Below are positions 55,701 through 64,000 of a DNA stretch of 64,000 nucleotides, piece by piece. Each line of letters starts with the position of its first letter. The first letter of the stretch is position 1. Source of the stretch: Corallium rubrum (taxonomy: Eukaryota; Cnidaria; Anthozoa; Scleralcyonacea; Coralliidae); contig OZ036010.1 in assembly GCA_964035015.1 (NCBI GenBank), positions 8,270,173 to 8,334,172 on the forward strand, written 5' to 3'. The position numbers and the translations under genes were made by a program. Under the pieces are notes generated by a model that made no database searches, was not told where the DNA came from, and saw only the letters and a program-made list of their open reading frames with translations.

Positions 55701-56114
55701 AGGCGTAGAGTATGAGGGGCTGAAGGGCTTTAGCCCCCGGAGAAATCTCAATGGGGGTCTCAACCCCCCCCCCCCCCCCCCCCCCCGAAATTTTGCAGCA
55801 ACTGACTCATCAATCACCATTCAAAAATTATAGGTTACTCGTTAGGGTAAAGTAACTGTTACAGCCTCATTCCTGCCAGCCAAAAGCACCCATATACAGT
55901 GATAAGTCAACCCAGTAAACACAAAATCGAAAAATTGTTGAAATGTGTTGTATTTTAACTAGTTTTTATGACATTTCATGACCTTCAGTGTTCTTAAAAA
56001 TCACCCCTCAGAATGCAGAAAATGGCATTTCCAAGACTCTAAATTTCAAAAATTTCCGGCGGGGGGTACTGTTCAGCACTTCAGTCCCCCTAGACAAAGA
56101 CAAAACTCTACGCC
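55701..56114. mobile_element. GC-tract MITE (AGGCGTAGAG)
   Basis: Ends AGGCGTAGAGT / ACTCTACGCCT are inverse. Contains a C21 tract and CCCCGGAG / CGGCGGGGGG words. Same layout as the 44268 element. Outside it, 55564-57589 holds no coding sequence; 56684-57589 is unremarkable. Confidence 0.8.
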
Positions 56115-56527
56115 TATGTATAGGTTATAAACTCAAGATCTGTAATATTTATTTGTTAAGCTTTAAATATCTGTAATTTGTATTATCAGATACAATATTC
56201 AATAACTAGCTGTCAGCTATGTCATATATATGTATATCTAATACAATTGGTAAGAATTAAGCAAATAAATGATTAAAGTTTAGTCAATACAAGTATTTTA
56301 AGTATGTGTAATCCGTTCTCAAATTTACATGTAGCTTTAGAGGACAACCTTAACTTTGATACCAGTGAGTAGTAGTAATCATCTGCTAGACTAATAGGTT
56401 TTATTCTCACTAGGAAACGTTTCAAGCTAGTCAATAGCATACCGGTCTTTGCGATATTCACACGGCGGTTTCAACTCTGACGGCTGTGGTCATCTGCTTG
56501 TACTGTTAAAGGTAAAACTCCGCGGTG

Positions 56528-56683
56528 TAAAGCCGGTTTTCCACTAGGCGATTTTTTTCGCGCGAAGCGACTTTCTTTTGTTCGAATTCAATAGATTTCT
56601 GATTAGTTCCAGCTCAGAACTGATGAGACAAAAGAAAAAGTCGCTTCGCGCGATAAAAGTCGCCTAGTGGAAAACCGGCTTAA
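56528..56683. mobile_element. MITE family M2, copy 2
   Basis: AAAGCCGGTTTTCCACTAGG / CCTAGTGGAAAACCGGCTT, core CGCGCGAAGCGAC. TTA-type target. Confidence 0.88.
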
Positions 56684-57589
56684 GTGATGAGACATACGAA
56701 ATAACGTCCGAACGCGATTGGAAAGGTAATTACCTTTTTTCGAAGCGAAATGCTGAGTCTACGATCATGAACGACCAGAACATATCTAACCATGGACTAA
56801 TGTTGTCCGCAAATACAGAGACAAGGTTTAATAACCTGGCACAATCTAAATGTACACAAGTTCAAAGCTGACAAAACCATGGATTGGAAAAGCTCTTCTC
56901 ATACGAAGCACGGATTCGACGTTCAAACATAATCGCAACAGAATTTGTCAAACACATTTATGACATTCCTTCCCGTCGATCAAGCTAGCTCGACAAAGCC
57001 AGCTAGATTTACCCTACAATATTTCCGACTCGGTGATATAACAACTCAAAATCGACGCTACTTAAACAGTACGTGACTGTTCGCTAGTAACCAACTGTAA
57101 TTTTGTCAGCACAAAATTCAAACAGCTAACTACTTCAATGGTTTGTAAAATATAATGGCTTGGGTTATAAATAATTATGGCTGCGTGACCTTTTTGAGGT
57201 ACTGCTATCACTCGACCACTGACAAAAGATAAAGGGAATGTTTGGGCACCAATATAATTTTTATGTTTTACCTCGAACAAATACTATTATATACTGTAAA
57301 CACCATCCTTGCTAAAGAAACGAACAAGAAATTCATCTTGTCTACCAAGATAAGGTAATCTTAACCAAATTTTGGGAGAAGCGTCGTCAATAGTTTTGGT
57401 AGTGGTGGTTGAATTAGCGAAAATTAATGTTTAGCTTTGAGTTTGAGATTAGGAAATTTCGGTAGAATTTTATTATGCCCGATTCAATTAATTCAGAAAC
57501 AATAATATTTTCAAATTCAGTAAGTACTATATTTGCAAGAACCGCGGACCTAACGACGAACCCGTAGAAACACCTTGTAGACACTTGTT

Positions 57590-58583
57590 CATAAGTGACT
57601 TTTCCAAATGAGTTGATTATCTACAATACCCCTAAAGTTTTGGATTCTCTTACTCTTTCTATATTTGTGTCTCCTAGTTTAATTTCTGGGTCGACATGTA
57701 TATTAGCCAATCGTTGTCGTGAACCAATGATCATATATTCAGTTTTCTTTTTATTAAGAGTTAATTTATTAGATAGCAACCATTGATTGTACGTTTTCCA
57801 AATCTTTGTTTAAATTAGACTGGACATCATCAATTGATTTTCCACTCGTGTAAAATTGGTATCGTCGGCAAACATATACTAGCTGTAGAGGTGGCCAGAC
57901 AGTTTGGCAGATCGTTTACATATATTAGAAATGATAATATAATGGGCCTAAATTTGACGATTGTGGAACTCCACAGTTAATGTTTTGTTTGCCAGAAATC
58001 ACCTGATTTACTTTGCACATTTGGATTCTATCTGTTAGATATGATTTGAACCAACTTAAGGTGGTACCTCTGCAACCATAGAAGGACAACTTCTTAAGCA
58101 AAATATCATGGTCTACACTGTCAAAAGCTTTCTTGAGGTCCAAGAAAATAACTCCATTCAGGTAACCTCTGTCCATGTTTATATAAATAAGAGATATGCA
58201 TGCACAAGTTTAAAATCGTCAGGAAAGATTCCCGTTTGGATAGATTTGTTGAAGATATTTGTGAGAGAGTTTGTAATAACATCAGTGGAATCTTTTAAAA
58301 GTTTTGGTGAGATACAGTCGTACCCGGTTGCTTTTGATTCCTTAATTGCGGAGATTACTTTCCGAACCTCTGACGGTGTCACTTCAGAAATCTGGAATAT
58401 TTTATCTGTTTGAGTGACGTAATTTTCGAAAGGGGTTTTCCCTTCTGGTTGATTTTTAGCCAGATCAGAGCCAATGTTACTGAAATATGTATTCAAAGCA
58501 TTTGCAATAGATTTTGGTTCGGTAATCGATTCATCATTTATAATTAATTCATTTATATTATTTATATTTTCACTGTTTTATTA
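57590..58583 (-). pseudogene. Dead LINE reverse-transcriptase fragment
   Basis: Minus-strand pieces: NTYFSNIGSDLAKNQPEGK, ATGYDCISPKLLK, IFPDDFKL, then (after an internal deletion of the RT 1-3 region) NGVIFLDLKKAFDSVDH, FKSYLTDR, NCGVPQSSNLGPL, and further left in another frame FADDTNF and a KTLGV-like block. Gly to Ser in GVPQG, frameshifts and stops show it is inactive. Related to the LINE at 16414-19194 (same motif wording) but older. Its right end is cut by the MITE at 58584. Confidence 0.85.
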
Positions 58584-59228
58584 AAGTGCCCATGAAGCGA
58601 AAATTATTATTGTCTTAAATGAAAGAACTCTCAAAACGACAAAGTAACATCTTTTGCAGATCTTCGTTTCCATGCCTCGTTGTGGAGATATTTCAATTTT
58701 TTTGATATGCAAATTTAAAACTTTGACGTCACACGTGTATAATGAGTTATCAGAGAAGGTTCGGTATCTTTGCTATTATCAAACGAAATCAATAGAGCGT
58801 TTTCATCTTACGTCACGGCGGTCATATTGGTGTACCAAAACAATGAAATGGCGGCCATATTGGTGTACGGTATGGGAATTAGCTCTTTCTTATTCAAATA
58901 TTTCGTATTGTTTCACCACCCCAATGGGCCACCGATCACGTGAGTGAAAACTCTCTATTAAAAATCTGTATGTCTAATGCTGTATGCGAAATAGCCGCAC
59001 AGGATTGGCTTCGAAGTGATTTCCTTTGATAATAGCAAAGATATAGAACTTTCTCCGTTAACTCATTATACACGGGTGATGTCAAAGTGTTTAATTTGCA
59101 TATCAAAGAAACTGAAATATCTCAACAACGAGGCACGGAAACGAAGATCTGCAAAAGATGTTACGTTGTAGTTTTAAGAGTCCTTTCATTTAAGACAATA
59201 ATAATTTTCGCTTCATAGGCACTTTAAA
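58584..59228. mobile_element. 645-bp foldback MITE
   Basis: Ends AAAGTGCCCATGAAGCGAAA and TTTCGCTTCATAGGCACTTT are inverse, arms continue through AATTATTATTGTCTTAAATG. The centre has ATGGCGGCCATATTGG. Copy 1 of duplication D carries only its right two thirds (42555-42998). A further end fragment is at 28480. Confidence 0.88.
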
Positions 59229-59229
59229 C

Positions 59230-59510
59230 CATAGTCTCTCGAAATAAATTGTCTGGAAACGCGGCCAAAGTCTTTGTTCTAGGTTTTTGTTCACGTTTGT
59301 GCACCTTATTTCACCTTAACGCTTACTGAACACATTGTATTTTTGGTATAATGATGCAATCAACCAATAGTAGCGTTGCTTTATAAATATTAATGAACAT
59401 AAAACAAAAGATTGTGCACCTTATTTGCCACCCTCAACCTAAATTGTAGCTCATTGTTAACCCCTTTGATGTTTGCCGCGTCTCCAGACAATATAATTCT
59501 AGGGACTATG
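59230..59510. mobile_element. 281-bp MITE with TTTAAAC duplication
   Basis: Ends CATAGTCTCTCGAAATAAAT.. and ..ATAATTCTAGGGACTATG are imperfect inverted repeats; TTTAAAC stands at 59223-59229 and 59511-59517, and copy 1 of the duplication has it once (ACTTTAAACGAAAGC). The empty site is thus seen directly. Confidence 0.92.
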
Positions 59511-60570
59511 TTTAAACGAAAGCATTATTGTGACAATTGGGATTAGGGTTAGGATTAGGACCAATATTTTTTCGTTGCCTACCTGTCCACTGTGAAATTG
59601 CGTGCATAAAAATAAGTGCAACCATTTCAAATAATAAAATAACTTTGTACTTTTTTTAGTGTTATTTGCACTATTTCGGTTGCAATATAAACGCAAAATT
59701 TTATATTGTTTCATTTTACAACAACCCAATCATAACCAAGAAAACCTGTCAAAAACACGTCATATATCTTTATTCCTGTATAAGGCTAGGGGCCCACTAG
59801 AAATCTGTACAGACTTTTAATTAAGACCCCTAGTTAAACTAAATATGTTTTATATCTATACTTTCTAATTACAGTCATGTAGTTATTTTTTAAAAGAAGA
59901 GAAAAGTAAAGGAAATTCATTTATCTATATTTACAATTGATAGAGTGCATGAGAAAGGAAGTTAAAGAAGATTAAGAAACAGACTGTATATACACTTCAA
60001 AAACTCATTAATAATTCATGAGGAAAACACAAAGAAAAATCGTAACCCTATCGTGGTTTTATATGTGATAAAACATTCTCCTGATTTACATAAACTTTAG
60101 CTTTGATTTTCTCGCCTTAGACAACGTTATTTTTTCAAAATTACTACGCCAACGAACTTACCAAATGGTGATTTTTAAAGCCAACGTGTTTTATATCTGA
60201 TAAAACACTCCTGCTTGTGTTTTAAATATTACTTCAAAAACTCATTAATAATTCATGAGGAAAACACAAAAGAAAATCATGACCGTATCGTATCTTTATA
60301 TGTGATAAAGATTTCTCCTGATTTACATAAACTTTAGCTTTGATTTTCTCGGCTTAGACAAGGTTATTTTTCAAACTAACTCCGCCAATCAACTTACCAA
60401 GTGGTTCGTTTTTGAAGCCGTATAATAAACTCGCAGTTCGTGTTTTATCAGATATAAAAACACTCGGCTTCGCCTCGTGACTTTATATATCTGATAAAAC
60501 ACTCCTGCTCGTTTATTATACAGTACATAATGACCTACTGTGCTAAAATCTGGCAATGCAAATGGTAATA

Positions 60571-60782
60571 TAACTCATTCCTGTCTGGGGGCTTCCCCAG
60601 AGGTGAATAAAATCGTCTGGCGTTAGCCAGAATAAAATACTAAAGACCGATTCGGACAAGAAAGAGTTACAGAGATAGTTTATAACTCATTCCTGTCCGG
60701 GGGCTTCCCCAGAGGTGAATAAAATCGTCTGGCGTTAGCCAGAATAAAATACTAAAGACCGATTCGGACAAGAAAGAGTTAA
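60571..60782. repeat. Two copies of a ~100-bp element
   Basis: TAACTCATTCCTGTC.GGGGGC...GGACAAGAAAGAGTTA occurs twice, 112 bp apart, differing at one base. The ends are imperfect inverse words (AACTC.TTCCTGTC / GACAAGAAAGAGTT). Absent from copy 1 of duplication D. Confidence 0.85.
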
Positions 60783-61290
60783 ACCATATTACATTGCCAG
60801 ACTTTGAACAAACAAAACTATTTAAATAGAAAATGGATACTAAGGAAACTGCATGTGTCATATATTACATTGTGCAGTTGATTAATTATGTTGCATTTGT
60901 GAGAATTTTTTTTTAGTTTACTTTTGAAAGGTGTTATAGGATTTTATATTTTTTTAAGTTAGGTTCCAGACTATTCCAAATATCGACTCCTTTGCTAGAA
61001 AGAAATTATTTCCAGCTATTTATTTCCATGGTCCTTTAACTTAGTAGAACACAAACTTAAAATCGTTAAGCTTCTCCAGGTTCAGTCCTAGTTATACAAA
61101 TACCTTCTTACTTTTTTTTTCTTACAAATGATTCATAATTACTACCAAAATCAGCAGAGTGCTTGTCGAGCCCAAAATAACGACGCGTCAATAACAAGTC
61201 TAACGCGAAGGAATGTAATCACGTGAGAGACGAAAACAGAGACGTTTCGATCGTTGAAGAGATCTCGCAAGTTAATGCCTTCGCCTAGAC

Positions 61291-61880
61291 TTAAGACTGA
61301 ACTTTTGACTGGAAGCTGGACGGGACTTTGGACTGGACTTGGGACTGGAAGCTGGACTGAACTAGACAGGACTTTCGACTGCATGTTAGACTGGACTTTA
61401 GACTAGACTAGACTAGACTAGACTAGACTAGACTAGACTAGACTAGACTAGACTAGACTAGACTAGACTAGACTAGACTAGACTGGACTAGACTGGACTA
61501 GACTGGACTAGACTAGACTGGACTAGGCTTTAGACTGAAGGTTAGACTGGAGGTCAGAGTGGACTTGGACTGCAGGTTGGACTGGAGGTTAGGCTGGACT
61601 TTGGACTGGACTTTGGACTGGACTTTGGACTGGACTTTGGACAGGATGTTGGACTGGAGGTTAGACTGGACTTTGGACAGGATGTTGGACTGGAGGTTAG
61701 ACTGGACTTTGGACTGGACTTTGGACAGGATGTTGGACTGGAGGTTAGACTGGACTTTTAAACTGGATCTTGGAGCTGGACGGGATCTTGCACTAAACTT
61801 TGAAATGGTCTTGGACGACCTTGGACTGGACTTTGGATCAGACTTTAAACTGGACTTTGGACTAAATTTTGGACTTGGCT
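61291..61880. repeat. GACTGGACTT / GACTA minisatellite
   Basis: Includes a pure (GACTA)n stretch (about 61394-61500) and 15-30-bp higher-order units (GACTGGACTTTG, GACTGGAGGTTA). It is open on both strands as a repeat artefact, with no coding evidence. 61881-62350 is plain AT-rich 3' flank of the next gene. Confidence 0.92.
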
Positions 61881-62350
61881 TTCTATTCTTAGCTCCTCTT
61901 CCGCTCATAATTTGGACGTTCATCTTAGAGAAAGGCTTACTTATTAGTAAACTACTCTCTAAAAACAATTCTATTCTTCAGTTTAACCTTTCTTTTCCTT
62001 TCTTATTATAGTCTTCAAAGGGAAAATCACTGTAAAAATCTAGCTTGTAGACTTTGTCATAAATCCTTAAACAACACCTTGGAAAACCTATAAAATTCTA
62101 AACAAAATCCATAATTATTTTCACAAAAACTCAAAAAACCATCTAAGAATCGCGGGGGTGGCATGGGGGTGGGATTCCTAAGAATAGGAAAATCCAATGA
62201 GAAAATCTAAGCGTTTTTTAAAGTGCAAAAATTCTGCAAAATCATTAAAAATCCATTAGAATTATTAGAAATATATTACAATCTAAAATTTTAAGAAAAT
62301 TCCCTAAAGCTAGCTCATTATTGTGTAACAAAGCAAATACTTACTAATTT

Positions 62351-63586
62351 TTAGAGCAAGTAGTTGCATCCATCAACTGCCAATGGTTCTAGTTCTCGCA
62401 GGCGTCTAAGCTGCCGTTGTGTCTGACGAAAAAGTCCTTCACATTTGCTATTCAATTCATCAATTTTCCTTAACTGAAGCTCAATCTCATTTCCTTGTAG
62501 TTCATTCTCTAACAAAAGCTCCCCTACGCGAAGATTTGTCTCTTGCAAAAGTTGTTCTTTCATCGCAAATTCGTCTTTCTCTTTCCGAATTTGTTCTCCA
62601 TCGCTAGATATCTGTTCCTTCTCTTTTAAGTGCTTTTTTGTCTCATTCAGCAACTTTTGGTTTTCCTTTAAGCAATTATCCACTTTTAGTTTAAGTTCCT
62701 CTTTCTGTCGTAAGTGCTCTCTGTTTTCTTCCCGAATTTGTTCCCGATCGTTAGATATCTGTTCCTTCTCTTTTAAGTGCTTTTTTGTTTCATTCAGCAA
62801 TTTTTGGTTTTCCTTTGAGCATTTATCCATTTTTAGTTTAAGTTCCTCTTTCTGTCGTAAGTGCTCTCTGTTTTCTTCCCGAATTTGTTCTCCATCGCTA
62901 GATATCTGTTCCTTCTCTTTTAAGTGCTTTTTTGTTTCATTCAGCAACTTTTGGTTTTCCTTTGAGCATTTATCCATTTTTAGTTTAAGTTCCTCTTTCT
63001 GTCGTAAGTGCTCTCTGTTCTCTTTCCAAATTTGTTCTCTATCGTTAGATATTTGTTCCTTCTCTTTTAAGTGCTGTTTCGTTTCATTCAGTAACTTCTG
63101 GATTTCCTTTAAGCACTTGTCCGTTTTTAGTTTAAGTTCCTCTTTCTGTTGTAAGTGCTGATTGTTCTCTTTCTGAAGTTGTTCTATTCGATTGTTAGCT
63201 CTTTTTTTCTCCTTCTCCAATTCTTCGTTGTCTTTCAAAAGACATCCTTTGTCGTCCTTAAGTTGTTTGATCTTACTTTCAAAAAACTTGTTCTCCTTGA
63301 AAAGTTGCTCATTTTTTCTAGTGAGATTTTGGCAATTGTTTTCCAACTGTTTCTTTGTTACTAAGAGACTGGCCTTCTCTGATTTTAGTTCTGTATTTTC
63401 ACTCAAATACTGTTGGTTTACTGCCAGAAGATGTTCATTTTTATTTGACAGCTCGTTGTTTTTCTCGGAAAGTTGTTTCTTGTCATTGCTGAGTCCTTGT
63501 TTTTCTTCTGAACACAATTTTAAATGACTTGACAGTATTTCTATCTCTTCCTTTTCAATTGTCAACGGTTTTTTCAGCGGTAAGCA
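62351..63586 (-). CDS. Terminal exon of a large coiled-coil protein
   Basis: Acceptor CTATTTTTAG at 63587, phase 0, then CLPLKKPLTIEKEEIE..., 411 codons, TAA at 62351-62353. There is no ATG near the start, so earlier exons lie to the right. It is almost wholly coiled coil: Leu/Ile at a/d, Glu/Lys/Gln elsewhere. Counting from the TTG at 63565, residues 138-333 are four tandem 49-residue repeats (LRQKEELKLKMDKCSKENQK...), 147 bp each, exactly seven heptads. The C-terminus (NSKCEGLFRQTQRQLRRLRE, then LEPLAVDGCNYLL) resembles the 55024 exon. Likely a cytoskeletal or scaffold rod; the exact role is unknown. Confidence 0.8.
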   Translation of the reverse strand, partial: CLPLKKPLTIEKEEIEILSSHLKLCSEEKQGLSNDKKQLSEKNNELSNKNEHLLAVNQQYLSENTELKSEKASLLVTKKQLENNCQNLTRKNEQLFKENKFFESKIKQLKDDKGCLLKDNEELEKEKKRANNRIEQLQKENNQHLQQKEELKLKTDKCLKEIQKLLNETKQHLKEKEQISNDREQIWKENREHLRQKEELKLKMDKCSKENQKLLNETKKHLKEKEQISSDGEQIREENREHLRQKEELKLKMDKCSKENQKLLNETKKHLKEKEQISNDREQIREENREHLRQKEELKLKVDNCLKENQKLLNETKKHLKEKEQISSDGEQIRKEKDEFAMKEQLLQETNLRVGELLLENELQGNEIELQLRKIDELNSKCEGLFRQTQRQLRRLRELEPLAVDGCNYLL

Positions 63587-63663
63587 CTAAAAATAGTTAT
63601 ATGGCAATTTAGGGTCTTCTATATACTGCTTCGGGTTATGGAATTATGGATTCTAATGCACTG

Positions 63664-63845
63664 CATTGCGTTGCGTTGCGTTGCGTTGCGTTGCGTTGCG
63701 TTGCGTTGCGTTGCGTTGCGTTGCGTTGCGTTGCGTTGCGTTGCGTTGCATTGCAGTGCAGTGTATTGTATTGTATTGTATTGTATTGTATTGTATTGTA
63801 TTGTATTGTATTGGAATTGCGTTGGAATTGCATTGGAATTGTATT
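63664..63845. repeat. Pentanucleotide arrays (TTGCG)n and (TTGTA)n
   Basis: TTGCG units (63664-63745) pass into TTGTA units (63760-63810) and then GGAATTGCATT units. All lie in the intron upstream of the coiled-coil exon. Confidence 0.95.
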
Positions 63846-63884
63846 TCATTGCATTGCCCCAATGCCCTGCCCTGCCATGTATTG

Positions 63885-64000
63885 CCTTGTACTGTACTGT
63901 ACTGTACTGTACTGTACTGTACTGTACTGTACCGTACTGTACCGTACTGTACCGTACCGTACTGTACCGTACTGTACCGTACTGTACCGTACTGTACCGT
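63885..64000. repeat. (ACTGT/ACCGT)n pentanucleotide array
   Basis: GTACTGTACT passing into alternating ACTGT and ACCGT pentamers; continues past the window end. Confidence 0.95.

Larger units (their letters stand above)
58785..61600. repeat. Segmental duplication D, copy 2
   Basis: Direct copy of 42555-45060. Copy-specific inserts are listed separately. A tandem re-duplication at 60225-60530 repeats the CTCATTAATAATTCATGAGG...TAAAACACTCCTGCT part with a longer hairpin. No genes. Confidence 0.9.

Noticed and set aside
61513-62011. 150-residue frames on both strands
   Set aside because: Repeat translation of the GACTGGACTT minisatellite; period-driven, with no coding evidence.
63619-63862. 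Asn/Thr/Gln-rich frames
   Set aside because: Pentanucleotide arrays are open in several frames at once.
1-64000. CRISPR array, bacterial operons, tRNA or rRNA genes
   Set aside because: The direct repeats seen are minisatellites or MITEs without regular spacers; no cloverleaf or rRNA-like sequence was recognised; the genes have introns.

Overview
This is a stretch of animal nuclear genome, not prokaryotic. It is AT-rich, genes are split into short exons with GT/AG splice sites, and most of the sequence is transposable elements, foldback elements and simple repeats. The mixture (a Polinton/Maverick-like packaging ATPase, CR1/L2-type LINEs, a Penelope-like remnant, many TTAA- and 8-bp-TSD MITEs) suits a marine invertebrate. 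I lean towards a cnidarian, probably an anthozoan, but this rests on repeat style and not on a marker gene.

Layout. 1-618: microsatellites. 619-12.7 kb: degraded copy C of a duplicated locus, split by a 7.75-kb Polinton-like element (1868-9613) with very long inverted terminal repeats of about 3 kb that carry genes in mirror image. 12.7-20.1 kb: copy A of the locus, containing a 2.8-kb 5'-truncated LINE. 21.5-26.1 kb: copy B, which keeps the LINE's empty target site. 26-30.6 kb: a 1.7-kb foldback and a 1.4-kb transposon with a perfect 5-bp target duplication. 30.6-37.8 kb: more exons of a minus-strand gene and its probable first exon. 38-45 kb: repeats, a Penelope-like remnant and one copy of a ~2-kb segmental duplication. 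46.1-49.8 kb: a nearly full-length LINE with a CCCH-finger ORF1 and an endonuclease/RT ORF2. 51.4-55.6 kb: a small plus-strand coiled-coil gene. 57.6-61.6 kb: a dead LINE and the second copy of the segmental duplication. 62.35-63.59 kb: the terminal exon of a large coiled-coil gene on the minus strand.

Genes. Three host genes can be supported. (1) A minus-strand gene probably starts at 37843 and runs left through exons at 32149-32238, 30642-30746, 23523-23585, 21577-21714, 14689-14751, 12749-12895 and 775-921. All are phase 0 with consensus splice sites, and the last five are paralogous exons made by duplication of the locus. The 46-49-codon exons are heptad coiled coil with a weak likeness to UBAN (NEMO/optineurin/ABIN) ubiquitin-binding segments. 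(2) A small plus-strand coiled-coil gene (51370-55563). (3) A minus-strand coiled-coil gene whose C-terminus resembles that of gene 2.

The most notable system is the Polinton-like element. It has mirrored ~3-kb arms, a fused and broken ATPase at the inner junction, and two paralogous small proteins sharing one Cys/His pattern that are intact in one arm and broken by small deletions in the other. Second is the repeated duplication of one coding exon inside inverted-repeat-bounded DNA.
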